From Selenomonadaceae bacterium (GTDB lineage Bacteria > Bacillota > Negativicutes > Selenomonadales > Selenomonadaceae): a DNA stretch of 64,000 bases. A program made the position numbers and the translations under genes. The notes beneath the pieces were generated by a model. That model ran no database searches, had not been told where the DNA came from, and was given only the letters and a program-made list of their open reading frames with translations. This document shows positions 26,548 to 34,144 of the stretch, one piece after another. Each line of letters opens with the position of its first letter. Within the stretch, counting starts at the first letter, position 1. The stretch spans positions 1 through 64,000 of the forward strand of contig JAQYBD010000098.1 of the NCBI GenBank assembly GCA_029338835.1, written 5' to 3'.

Positions 26548-27837
26548 TCAGCCGAGGGCGTCCATTGTCGTCAAGAGAGGCAAAATGACGCTCAGCACGA
26601 AAAAGAAGATCATGCCGCCGATCAGGAGCGTGAGGACAGGTTCCACGAGGACCTCCAGGCGACGCAGCCTCTCTTCATAAGAAAATCGCGCCAGGTCTGC
26701 CCCGCGTGCCATCATTTCCTCGAGTTTCCCGGCTGCCTCGCCCGCTGCGACAAGGGCCGCCAGAAAAGGCGGCAGCATTGCGTCCCCCAGCGCAGCCATC
26801 AGCGAGGAGCCGCCCTGCAAGCGCAGCTGTGCCTGCCGCAGCCGGTTGCGCAGGAAGCGATTGCCCGGCACCTCTGCGCCCAAAGCCAACGCGCGATCCA
26901 GTGGCACGCCATGCTGCAGCAGGATGCCCAGCAGAGAAAAAACCGTCTGCCATTCGCCATACGCGAGCAGCGGGCCAAAGAAGGGCAGGCGCAGCAGGAT
27001 GGAATCGAGCTTGCCGCGCGGCCCCGGCCGGGAAAAGAACCAGCTGCTACCAAGCAGGATTGCACCTGTGCCGAGAAGCAAGATGAGCCCGTGCGACTGC
27101 AGGAACCCCGAACATGCCAGCAGCATGCGCGTCGGCCAGGGCAGTTCAGCTGACAGGCTGGCCAGCAAGGCCGCAAAAGCAGGCAGGATAAAGAGTGTCA
27201 TAAGCACACCTGCCACCAGGGCAGTCACGAACAGCAGCAAAGGATATGCCATGGCCGCCCGAAGCTTGGCGCGTGTCCTCATGGCCAGCTCCATATGGTC
27301 CGCCAGTTCCGGCAGGATGGAATCCAGAGATCCGCTTTCCTCCCCCATCCGCACCAGCTGGCAGACACTTGCGGGAAAGACATCCGGCCGCTCTGCCAGT
27401 GCAGCAGAAAGCGGCTCACCGCGAAGTACCTGTGCGCGGAGACAGCCCGCCATCTCCGCATAAGCGCTGTGATTCCCTGATTGTATCCCCTTGCCGGGCG
27501 CTGTCGATGGCGCCACTTCGCCAGGACCTGCCAGCACGCCGAGCGCCTCGTGAAGCGGCAGCCCTGCCGCCGTGAGCAGGGAGAGCTGACGCAAAAAGAG
27601 TACACAGGCCCGCCGGCCATCGAGACTGCGTGCAGAAAGGCGCAGCCAGTGCGGACGCTCCCGTACCCGTGCCAGCAGCCCCGTCTCCTTCCCCTCTTCT
27701 CCCTGCAGCCGCAAGGCTGCCACCCAGAGGCCGCGCTGACGGATCTTCTGCGCAGCCTCGCGGCGTGAAGCCGCTTCCACGCTGCCTTCGAAGCGGTCTC
27801 CTGTGCGGTTCCTGGCCTCATACGAAAACAGCAGCAT
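26548..27837 (-). CDS. pilC: PilC/GspF-type inner-membrane platform protein
   Basis: A 429-residue integral membrane protein of the type II secretion/type IV pilus assembly family. It has an N-terminal FSYEARNRTGDRFEGSVEA segment, two GspF repeats, and three hydrophobic segments (two around YPLLLFVTALVAGVLMTLFI and LILLLGTGAILLGSS, the last at the C-terminus, GGMIFFFVLSVILPLL). It should anchor the assembly ATPase. The ATG at 27837 has AAAGGAGG 7 bases upstream and overlaps pilT by 20 bases. It is the last gene of the three-gene pil unit and converges on nadE. Confidence 0.88.
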   Translation of the reverse strand: MLLFSYEARNRTGDRFEGSVEAASRREAAQKIRQRGLWVAALRLQGEEGKETGLLARVRERPHWLRLSARSLDGRRACVLFLRQLSLLTAAGLPLHEALGVLAGPGEVAPSTAPGKGIQSGNHSAYAEMAGCLRAQVLRGEPLSAALAERPDVFPASVCQLVRMGEESGSLDSILPELADHMELAMRTRAKLRAAMAYPLLLFVTALVAGVLMTLFILPAFAALLASLSAELPWPTRMLLACSGFLQSHGLILLLGTGAILLGSSWFFSRPGPRGKLDSILLRLPFFGPLLAYGEWQTVFSLLGILLQHGVPLDRALALGAEVPGNRFLRNRLRQAQLRLQGGSSLMAALGDAMLPPFLAALVAAGEAAGKLEEMMARGADLARFSYEERLRRLEVLVEPVLTLLIGGMIFFFVLSVILPLLTTMDALG

Positions 27838-28885
27838 CTGCCTGCCTCCTTTCCTTTGCATACGGCTCCCGCATCTTTGCTGCGATGCGGCCCTGCTGGC
27901 GCAGCGAGGCCAGCGCCCGTTCCATCGTCTGCATCCCTTGCTGCTGGCAGCGCATCATCACCGAATCGAGCTGCTCATATTTGCCCTGCCGGATCAAACT
28001 GCAGACGGATACCTCACGCAACAACACTTCGACAGCTGCCACGCGCCCGCCGCCGCAGGCTGGCAGCAGCTGCTGGGCCAGCACGGCCTGCAGGACCCTT
28101 GCCACCTGCTCCCGCACGGCTTCACGCTTGTCATGCGGATAGAAGGACTCGATGCGGGCAGGAGCTTCGGCTGCCCGCCGCGTGTGCAGCGTCCCGAAGA
28201 CCAGCATGCCGCTCTCTGCGGCCATCAGCGAGGTCTCCAGCGTGGCACGGTCGCGCAGCTCCCCCACGAGCAACACATCCGGCATCTCGCGCAGAGCGCT
28301 GTGCAGAGCCTCAGGGAACGAGCGGAAATCCCGCCCGAGTTCCCGCTGATTGATGAGGGAATCCGACGTCGGGAACAGGTATTCAATAGGATCTTCCAGC
28401 GTCAGGATATGGCAGGCTGCCCTCCGGCTCAAGGCATCGAGACAGGCTGCCAGCGTCGTGGTCTTGCCGGATCCCGTAGGGCCGCAGACAAGCACCAGTC
28501 CGCTCGTCAGCGACAAGATGCGCGTCAGTGCCTTCCCGGCAGGGAGCTGCAACTCCTCCAGGCTGGGAACCCCAGGCGGCAGGAAACGCAGGACGGCCGC
28601 CAGGCTGCCCCGCTGCCAGAAAGCGTTGCCCCGCAAACGCCAGGAGCCATGAGCAAACGCGAAGTCCACTTCTTCCCGTGCCTGCAGCCGCTGCCATAGC
28701 GCGGTGCCAAGATGTTCGCGCAGCCAGGCTGCCAGCGTCTCCGGCTCCACCGGGGCAGATCCCAGTGGCTGCATCATGCCATCACAGCGCAGCCAGATGC
28801 GCTGCCCCGCCGTCAAGTAGAGGTCTGATGCCCTGCGGCGGCAGCCCTCTCCGACCGCTTCACGAAACAAATCCGCCATCGCCAT
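27818..28885 (-). CDS. pilT: PilT-type retraction ATPase
   Basis: A 355-residue hexameric ATPase of the PilT family, which would power pilus retraction. Visible motifs are RRASDLYLTAGQRIWLRCDG (N-terminal PAS-like domain), Walker A CGPTGSGKTTTL, the Asp box LEDPIEYLF, Walker B DVLLVGELRD and the His box TLHTRRAAEAPARI. GGAGG lies 7 bases before the ATG. It overlaps pilB upstream and pilC downstream, indicating one operon. Confidence 0.9.
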   Translation of the reverse strand: MAMADLFREAVGEGCRRRASDLYLTAGQRIWLRCDGMMQPLGSAPVEPETLAAWLREHLGTALWQRLQAREEVDFAFAHGSWRLRGNAFWQRGSLAAVLRFLPPGVPSLEELQLPAGKALTRILSLTSGLVLVCGPTGSGKTTTLAACLDALSRRAACHILTLEDPIEYLFPTSDSLINQRELGRDFRSFPEALHSALREMPDVLLVGELRDRATLETSLMAAESGMLVFGTLHTRRAAEAPARIESFYPHDKREAVREQVARVLQAVLAQQLLPACGGGRVAAVEVLLREVSVCSLIRQGKYEQLDSVMMRCQQQGMQTMERALASLRQQGRIAAKMREPYAKERRQADAAVFV

Positions 28886-30128
28886 AGAGTACCCTCCTGA
28901 CCTCAGAAAGAGATGTCACACCGGCCATCGCCTTTTCACAGCCATCCTGCCAAAGGCTCGTCATCCCCTGGGCGATGGCTCTTTGCTTCAGCTTCGCACG
29001 CGGCCACTGCTGCAGGATGCCCTCGCGCAGGGTTTCATCGATGAGCAGCACTTCACTGAGGACGGTGCGCCCCTGATAGCCGGTACCGCCACAAGCCGCA
29101 CAGCCCTGCCCCTCTGCCAGCCGCGCACCGGGGTGCCAGGCCTCCTGCAAGAGAGCCGCTTCTTTGGAGCCGCAAGGTACCTCCCGCCAGACCCGGCAGC
29201 CAGGACAGATGCGCCGCACCAGCCGCTGTGCCACGACCCCGCTCAGCGTCGCTGCCAGCAGATAAGCTGGGACGCCCATCTCGAGGAAGCGGTAAATGGC
29301 TGAAACCGTATCTTCCGTATGCAGGGTCGTCATGAGCAAATGCCCCGTCAAGGCGATGCGCACGGCCATGGCAGCCGTCTCTTCATCGCGGATTTCACCG
29401 AGCAGGATACCGGTGACATCCTGCCGCAGGATTGCTTTGAGCCCGGACAGGAAAGTCAGTCCAGCCTTCTCATGGAGTTCCACCTGATTGATGCCCGGCA
29501 ACAGCCGTTCAATGGGGTCTTCAAGCGTCACGAGATTGCGCTCAACTGCATTGAGTTCGCCAAGCGCTGCGTACAGCGTAGAAGTCTTGCCCGAATTGAC
29601 CGGGCCACAGAGTACCACGAGACCGGACGGACGGTGGATGAGCTTCTGGACCAACTGCAGATGCGCGTCCGAGAACCCCAGATGCGCAAGTTCCAGTCCT
29701 TCCTGGCGGTCAAGGAGCAAACGCAGCACCAGGACCTCCCCCCGCGCCGTCGGCAGAGAAGAAACGCGCAGATCCACGCCGTGCCGGTAATGGATATGAC
29801 CATCCTGCGGGCGCTGCTGCTGTGCAATATCCATGCCGGCCATCACCTTGAAGCGTGAAAGCAGCGGCGGCACCAGGGAAAGCGGCAGCCGGCCGATCTC
29901 CTCCAGCATCCCGTCACGACGATAACGCAGCCGCAGGCAATCTTCCTGCGGTTCAAGATGCATATCGCTCGCCCCGCAGGCGATGGCTTCTTCGATCAGG
30001 AAATCCGCCAGCCGCACCACGCCGCGTCTTTCCTGCGGCTCCCGCCTTGCAGGCAATGCCTCCCGCCGCTGCTCGCGTATCACCTGGCCGACCAGGATAC
30101 GCAAGGCTTCCATGCGCCGCTGCTCCAT
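28860..30128 (-). CDS. pilB: PilB/GspE-type assembly ATPase, short form
   Basis: A 422-residue secretion/pilus assembly ATPase. It has the N2-type domain (LIEEAIACGASDMHLEPQED), Walker A CGPVNSGKTSTLY, LEDPIERLLPGINQVEL, Walker B GILLGEIRDEETA and a His box TTLHTEDT. The zinc-binding insert is present as CPGC and CAACGGTGYQGR. It lacks the N1 domain of the usual ~560-residue proteins, as in short competence-type ATPases. GAGGAGG lies 7 bases before the ATG. No pilin, prepilin peptidase or secretin gene is in the window. Confidence 0.88.
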   Translation of the reverse strand: MEQRRMEALRILVGQVIREQRREALPARREPQERRGVVRLADFLIEEAIACGASDMHLEPQEDCLRLRYRRDGMLEEIGRLPLSLVPPLLSRFKVMAGMDIAQQQRPQDGHIHYRHGVDLRVSSLPTARGEVLVLRLLLDRQEGLELAHLGFSDAHLQLVQKLIHRPSGLVVLCGPVNSGKTSTLYAALGELNAVERNLVTLEDPIERLLPGINQVELHEKAGLTFLSGLKAILRQDVTGILLGEIRDEETAAMAVRIALTGHLLMTTLHTEDTVSAIYRFLEMGVPAYLLAATLSGVVAQRLVRRICPGCRVWREVPCGSKEAALLQEAWHPGARLAEGQGCAACGGTGYQGRTVLSEVLLIDETLREGILQQWPRAKLKQRAIAQGMTSLWQDGCEKAMAGVTSLSEVRRVLYGDGGFVS

Positions 30129-30249
30129 AAGACATCCTCCTCATCTCATTCATTTCATTCATTGATATGTTTCTGGTACAAGAACAATGCCATATGATAT
30201 CCCTTCGACACGTACACAAGCTTCTCCTTCCTGGCCGGCAGCATAAAAA

Positions 30250-30296
30250 CAGGCAATAAAAACAGGGTGTCACCCATTCCTGGATGAAACACCCTG
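30250..30296 (-). terminator. Terminator after the response regulator
   Basis: The stem CAGGGTGT/ACACCCTG (30263-30270 with 30289-30296) is followed on the minus strand by TTTTTATT. It lies about 60 bases past the response regulator stop and separates that unit from pilB. Confidence 0.8.
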
Positions 30297-30356
30297 AAAA
30301 AAAATCATGCAACAACGCTCAAACCATGCACCAGGTCAACGGAGATGCCCAGCGAT

Positions 30357-31055
30357 TCAGGCAGCGCTTACCGGCCGGCGGAAGCGATACCCTACGCCGC
30401 GCACGGTCTCGATGGCATCGCCGAGCCGGGCATCGTAAGGAGACATCTTGGCGCGCAGATGGCGGATATGGACATCGACCGTACGCGTATCGCCATAGTA
30501 TTCATAGCCCCAGATGCGCTCGAGCAACTCATCGCGCGAAAAGGCGCGGCCGGGATTCGTGACGAGAAGCTTCAAGAGTTCGTATTCCTTTGGCGTGAGC
30601 GACAAGAGATGATCATGAACCCAGGCCTGATACGAAGAAAAGTCCATGCGCAGGCCGCCACTTTTCAAGACGTCTTCCCTAACCGGTTCCTCATGACTGG
30701 TACGGCGCAGGACCGCCTTGATGCGGGCCATGAGTTCGCGCATCGAAAATGGCTTGACAACATAGTCGTCGGCACCAAGCTCCAAGCCGAGGACCCGGTC
30801 GATCTCTTCCGCCTTGGCCGTCAGCATGATGATGGGGATGCCGGAAGTATCCGCATCGGCCTTGAGATGCCGGCAGACCGTCAGGCCGTCGACTTCCGGC
30901 AGCATGAGATCCAGCAGGATGAGATCCATGCCGGCAGCCAGCTGCAGGGCCTGCTGCCCATCGGCAGCTGTGACGACGTCATAACCGTTTTTCTTCAAAT
31001 TGAATTCCAAAAGCTCACGGATGGAAGACTCATCGTCCACCACGAGAATCCGCAT
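30357..31055 (-). CDS. OmpR/PhoB-family response regulator
   Basis: A 232-residue two-component response regulator. The receiver domain has the acidic pair D7-D8, the phosphoacceptor D49 (LILLDLMLP) and the conserved lysine in DYVVKPFSM. The C-terminal winged helix (LTPKEYELLKLLVTNPGRAFSRDELLE and DVHIRHLRAKM) binds DNA. It most resembles PhoB/PhoP/WalR-type regulators, but I cannot name its regulon. No histidine kinase gene is adjacent. The ATG at 31055 has GGGAG 6 bases upstream. A 9-base-stem hairpin at 31091-31117 lies between it and the secreted protein gene upstream. Confidence 0.92.
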   Translation of the reverse strand: MRILVVDDESSIRELLEFNLKKNGYDVVTAADGQQALQLAAGMDLILLDLMLPEVDGLTVCRHLKADADTSGIPIIMLTAKAEEIDRVLGLELGADDYVVKPFSMRELMARIKAVLRRTSHEEPVREDVLKSGGLRMDFSSYQAWVHDHLLSLTPKEYELLKLLVTNPGRAFSRDELLERIWGYEYYGDTRTVDVHIRHLRAKMSPYDARLGDAIETVRGVGYRFRRPVSAA

Positions 31056-31119
31056 ATTATCTCCCACCTTCCTGACGGCCCGCTGCAAGGACCGTCTCCA
31101 AGATCACCGGAGACGGTGG

Positions 31120-31833
31120 TCAGTCGTAATAATGTTCGCTGAGATCGATGAGATTATCCCGCAGCTGGCGCAGGAAATCCCAGCGGTTGAGCTGGTCGGC
31201 ACCGACGGAAAACGCATAGCCGCCCTGCGTCCAGTATGCCACGAAGGAATCGCTGCCGAGTTCGGCGATCTGCACCTGCGTATGACCAAGCTGCTGGAGC
31301 TTCCAGTCTGCACCGTAGACGCCACTGAGCGTTTCGGCATTCATGCCGTCGCTGAGGAGCGTGGTGCGCACCACAAAGCGGGCGCGCTTTTCCTCCTGGC
31401 CATAACGCGATGTATAGCAGATTTCCGCCGTCGTCCCGCCGATGATATAGCGCTCCGTCAATTCAAGGCCAGAACTCAGCGGGAAGTAAAGCGGATGGAA
31501 TGACAGGGCAGAAACCATGGATGCATAGGAATCATACGGCACCATGGGATTCGGTATCGCCTGCGCTGCAGCCTGGTCTTCCTGCGCTGCGGCCTGGCCT
31601 TCCTGCACAGCAGCCTGGCTTTCCTGCATAGCAGCCTGGCCTGCTGCCTCGCTCTCAGCAGGAGCAGTCATCGCTGCCTCACCCTCAGCAGGATCAGTCA
31701 TCGCTGCCTCATCCTCAGCAGGCGCGGCCATCGCCGCTGCTTCCATGTCCGCACTAGCAGCCCATGCCTGCCCGGATCCCAAGGCCAGGCAGCCTGCAGC
31801 CGCCAGGACCAGCCATTTCTGTTTCCAAATCAT
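31120..31833 (-). CDS. Secreted protein with an Ala/Glu/Gln-rich repeat region
   Basis: A 237-residue exported protein. A signal peptide (WLVLAAAGCLALGSGQAWA) is followed by two sets of imperfect repeats: about three of the type APAExEAAM and four of the type QAAxQExQ, reaching roughly residue 92. The C-terminal ~140 residues form a globular domain (LTERYIIGGTTAEICYTSRYG; GSDSFVAYWTQGGYAFSV) reminiscent of DUF4367-like domains seen in anti-sigma and sporulation-related proteins; that resemblance is weak. The ATG at 31833 has GGGGGA 7 bases before it. It lies between the SGNH hydrolase and the response regulator, possibly in one operon. Function unknown. Confidence 0.75.
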   Translation of the reverse strand: MIWKQKWLVLAAAGCLALGSGQAWAASADMEAAAMAAPAEDEAAMTDPAEGEAAMTAPAESEAAGQAAMQESQAAVQEGQAAAQEDQAAAQAIPNPMVPYDSYASMVSALSFHPLYFPLSSGLELTERYIIGGTTAEICYTSRYGQEEKRARFVVRTTLLSDGMNAETLSGVYGADWKLQQLGHTQVQIAELGSDSFVAYWTQGGYAFSVGADQLNRWDFLRQLRDNLIDLSEHYYD

Positions 31834-31905
31834 GAGTGAATCCCCCTGTCCAAATATCCTGTGATACATACAATTATATTACAAAGCCATGACCGAGACA
31901 ATGCC

Positions 31906-33333
31906 TTACTCCGCGCTCTCCGCAGCCTCCTTGAGTTCCGCGTCGGCCTGCGCCTTGACGACCTGCCAGACGCTGTTGACATAAGCACCCATGAGTGCCT
32001 TGCCGTTGGCATCCGGGTGCAGGCCATCCAGTGCATACTCCGTCGGCAAAACGCCGTCCGGCGCTTCGATGGCCAGCGCCATATCAATATGGACCTGCGT
32101 GCGGATATACGCATTGACCACAGCAAAGCGATCCTGCCAGTCCTCCGCAGTCGGCTCGTCAAACACATGCTGGATATTGTCAGGATGGATGGGCGGCAAT
32201 GTCAGGAGAATGGGCCGGATCCCATTCTGCAGGCATTTCTGGCGCATCATCTCAAGGTCAGAGATCACCGCGTCCGGATCCTCGCCGGCCCGCAGGCTGT
32301 TGCTGCCTGTCATGATCAGGAGGTACTGCGGGTGAAACGGCAGAACATCGCGGTCAAAGCGCGCCAGCGTCATGCCGCTCGTATCGCCGCTTTCCGACAG
32401 GTTGATCGTATCAAAGTCCAGATAATGCAGCCAGCTGAAATGAAAATCAGCCGGGCTGTACGAAAAATGGCCGCCGCCGTGACTGACGCTGTCCCCGAGT
32501 ACAGCCACCTGCCAGTCATCGGCAGGTGCCGTCCGGAACGAACTGACCGCAGACCAGCCGCCAAGCGGCTCCCCCGCCGCATCAAAGGAGCGGACCCGCC
32601 AGTAAAAAGGCGTATCGCTGTAATGCGGCTCCGGATCATAAATTTCTGCCATGGTCGAAGAAAGCAGTTCCACAGGCTCTGCCTCCGGATTTTCTTCCGG
32701 ATTTTCCTGATAAATAGCCACTTCATAGCTTGCTGCATCATACTGCCCGACCCAGCTGTAAACGGGGTAAAGCAGCGTTTCGCCGCGCCGCCCGCCATAA
32801 TTTGCCGTCAGGACCGGTGCATTCATGACCGGCAGGTCCGGCGACGTATAAAGCACAGCCAGCTCGCTGAACGGCGTATACGGCGTGCCGTTAAAATCGA
32901 TGGCACGCACACGCCAATATAAAGGCGCCCTGCCCAGCTGATCTGCGGCAATGCTCATGAGCGGCGGGTTGAAGCGGTTCTGGTAAATGCTGCGCGTGCG
33001 GAAGATGGCAGCCGAAGACTCCTTGGCATTGGACAGATGTTCCGGCGGACAAGCAAAAATTTCCATTTCGTAGCTCACAGCCTCTTCATCCGTATTCCAG
33101 GTCAGGATCGGCGAAAAAGAGAGCGGCGTATCTGCCGTGGTCGTGCTGAGACCATCAGGCGGCGGCGTCAGCAGGCGCGATGATGCCTCCTGCCGCGGCC
33201 AGAGCAGCAGGGCACCCATTGCCACGAAAATGACGAAAAAAAACAGGGCCAGAACATGTGTCCAGAAGTTCTGCTTTTGCAGACGGGCATGTCTGCCCCT
33301 GCTGTGTATAAAATGTGTCAGACGATGTTTCAT
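31906..33333 (-). CDS. Membrane-anchored SGNH/GDSL hydrolase with two fibronectin-like domains
   Basis: A 475-residue protein with a short basic cytoplasmic start, one membrane segment (about 25-45), two fibronectin type III-like domains (around 52-165 and 170-268; each ends in PLYWRVRAID / PFYWRVRSFD) and a C-terminal SGNH hydrolase. Catalytic blocks are GDSVSHGG (S282), TGSNSLRAG (N345) and DGLHPDANG (D436, H439). It is probably an extracytoplasmic esterase acting on a cell-surface polymer such as an acetylated glycan; the substrate is not known. AGAGG lies 8 bases before the ATG at 33333. Confidence 0.85.
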   Translation of the reverse strand: MKHRLTHFIHSRGRHARLQKQNFWTHVLALFFFVIFVAMGALLLWPRQEASSRLLTPPPDGLSTTTADTPLSFSPILTWNTDEEAVSYEMEIFACPPEHLSNAKESSAAIFRTRSIYQNRFNPPLMSIAADQLGRAPLYWRVRAIDFNGTPYTPFSELAVLYTSPDLPVMNAPVLTANYGGRRGETLLYPVYSWVGQYDAASYEVAIYQENPEENPEAEPVELLSSTMAEIYDPEPHYSDTPFYWRVRSFDAAGEPLGGWSAVSSFRTAPADDWQVAVLGDSVSHGGGHFSYSPADFHFSWLHYLDFDTINLSESGDTSGMTLARFDRDVLPFHPQYLLIMTGSNSLRAGEDPDAVISDLEMMRQKCLQNGIRPILLTLPPIHPDNIQHVFDEPTAEDWQDRFAVVNAYIRTQVHIDMALAIEAPDGVLPTEYALDGLHPDANGKALMGAYVNSVWQVVKAQADAELKEAAESAE

Positions 33334-33396
33334 AGTAGGATCCTCTTTGTATCTCTGTATCCGGAATGAAACAGAAAATTCATTCCCATTATAGGA

Positions 33397-33426
33397 ATTA
33401 TACCATAGATTCATAGCAGTCAACAA
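33397..33426 (-). promoter_or_regulatory. Sigma-A promoter for the SGNH hydrolase unit
   Basis: On the minus strand an extended -10 (TGGTATAAT, TATAAT at 33397-33402) has candidate -35 elements TTGTTG (18-base spacing) and TTGACT (15-base spacing). It lies about 65 bases before the start codon. Confidence 0.65.
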
Positions 33427-33515
33427 TTTTTTCCTTCTGTTCCCTACTAAATATTATTCCTGCCCCAAAAGGGATGCATGTGCCCATATTTTTTCCAATA
33501 ATGTGCCGGGAAGAA

Positions 33516-33544
33516 TTGACAAGCATACCCCGACTTGTTATAAT
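33516..33544 (+). promoter_or_regulatory. Perfect consensus promoter of the methylmalonyl-CoA mutase operon
   Basis: TTGACA (33516-33521) and TATAAT (33539-33544) are both exact consensus and separated by exactly 17 bases. The transcript would start near 33551, just before the cobalamin riboswitch. With so strong a promoter, expression should be set mainly by the leader. Confidence 0.9.
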
Positions 33545-33576
33545 TGCTTATGGTAAAATAAAAATTACATATAGAG

Positions 33577-33736
33577 GATCAGGTGTCGCAAGACTTAATA
33601 GGGAAGCCGGTGAAGTCCGGCGCGGTCCCGCCACTGTATCAGCGAGTCACGCTGCATAAATGTCACTGAATAAGGAGAAGCTTATTTGGGAAGGCGCAGC
33701 ATGATGATGAACTGGAGCCAGGAGAACTGCCTGATC
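33577..33736 (+). ncRNA. Cobalamin (adenosylcobalamin) riboswitch aptamer
   Basis: The conserved cobalamin riboswitch core is present: GGGAAGCCGGTGAAGTCCGG, CGGTCCCGCCACTGT, and the B12 box GAGCCAGGAGAACTGCCTG near 33715-33733. The closing P1 helix is seen as GATCAG (33577-33582) with CTGATC (33731-33736). The riboswitch lies upstream of a cobalamin-dependent enzyme rather than a cobalamin synthesis or uptake gene, which is unusual. Whether it turns expression on or off cannot be told from sequence. Confidence 0.95.
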
Positions 33737-33794
33737 AACGATTACCGTTTGACCTGCGAGCGATGGGAAGGCAATCCAGACCCTTCATAAGAAG

Positions 33795-33837
33795 ACTGCA
33801 TGTAGTATAGATATAGATAGATACGATACATAGCAGT
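33795..33837 (+). other. Leader hairpin downstream of the cobalamin aptamer
   Basis: ACTGC-ATGTA-GTAT pairs with ATAC-TACAT-GCAGT (with a GA and an A bulge) around an A/T-rich loop, giving about 14 base pairs between the aptamer and the first terminator. It has no T tract and may be part of the riboswitch expression platform. Confidence 0.5.
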
Positions 33838-33858
33838 ATTGGAACTGAATGGATTTTG

Positions 33859-33897
33859 GATGGCTCTTTCCACGCGGAAAGAGCCATCAGCGTTTTT
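33859..33897 (+). terminator. First terminator in the mutA leader
   Basis: A perfect 13-base stem GATGGCTCTTTCC/GGAAAGAGCCATC with loop ACGC is followed by AGCGTTTTTATG. It is strong and lies about 120 bases after the aptamer, so it is the likely switch point for the riboswitch. It is enclosed by a 12-base inverted repeat (33842-33853 with 33969-33980). Confidence 0.85.
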
Positions 33898-33995
33898 ATG
33901 GCTCGAAATATGTCAAAACCTTTTTCCCCTGTCTTTTGCTCATGACAGAGGAAGAAATCCTAATATACTCCATTCAGTTCTATGTTTTCTTTTTC

Positions 33996-34031
33996 ACCCT
34001 GCCCCGCTGAATGAGACAGGGTTCCTTTTTT
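33996..34031 (+). terminator. Second terminator-like hairpin in the mutA leader
   Basis: ACCCTG (33996-34001) pairs with CAGGGT (34017-34022), followed by TCCTTTTTT. The stem is short but the T tract is good. Confidence 0.55.
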
Positions 34032-34037
34032 CAAACC

Positions 34038-34098
34038 GGCTGCCAGGAGATATGTTGAAGAATTTTTCGGATACGGCTTTTGGCGGCCTTTCTTTTTA
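34038..34098 (+). terminator. Third terminator-like hairpin in the mutA leader
   Basis: GGCTGCCA (34038-34045) pairs with TGGCGGCC (34081-34088) with one G-U pair and a 35-base loop, followed by TTTCTTTTT. It lies 47 bases before the mutA start codon. Confidence 0.4.
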
Positions 34099-34144
34099 CC
34101 ATGTTACATCCTATCATCCACTTTCAAAAAGAGGAGGAAAAAGT

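Noticed and set aside
34038-34060. A second B12 box (GCCAGGAGATATG) in the mutA leader
   Set aside because: Only a short match; the other conserved aptamer elements are missing, and these bases are better explained by the third hairpin.
33839-34144. In-frame N-terminal extension of MutA by about 100 residues
   Set aside because: The stretch overlaps the leader terminators, has no ribosome site and does not match the family. The ATG at 34145 with GAGGAGG is the better start.
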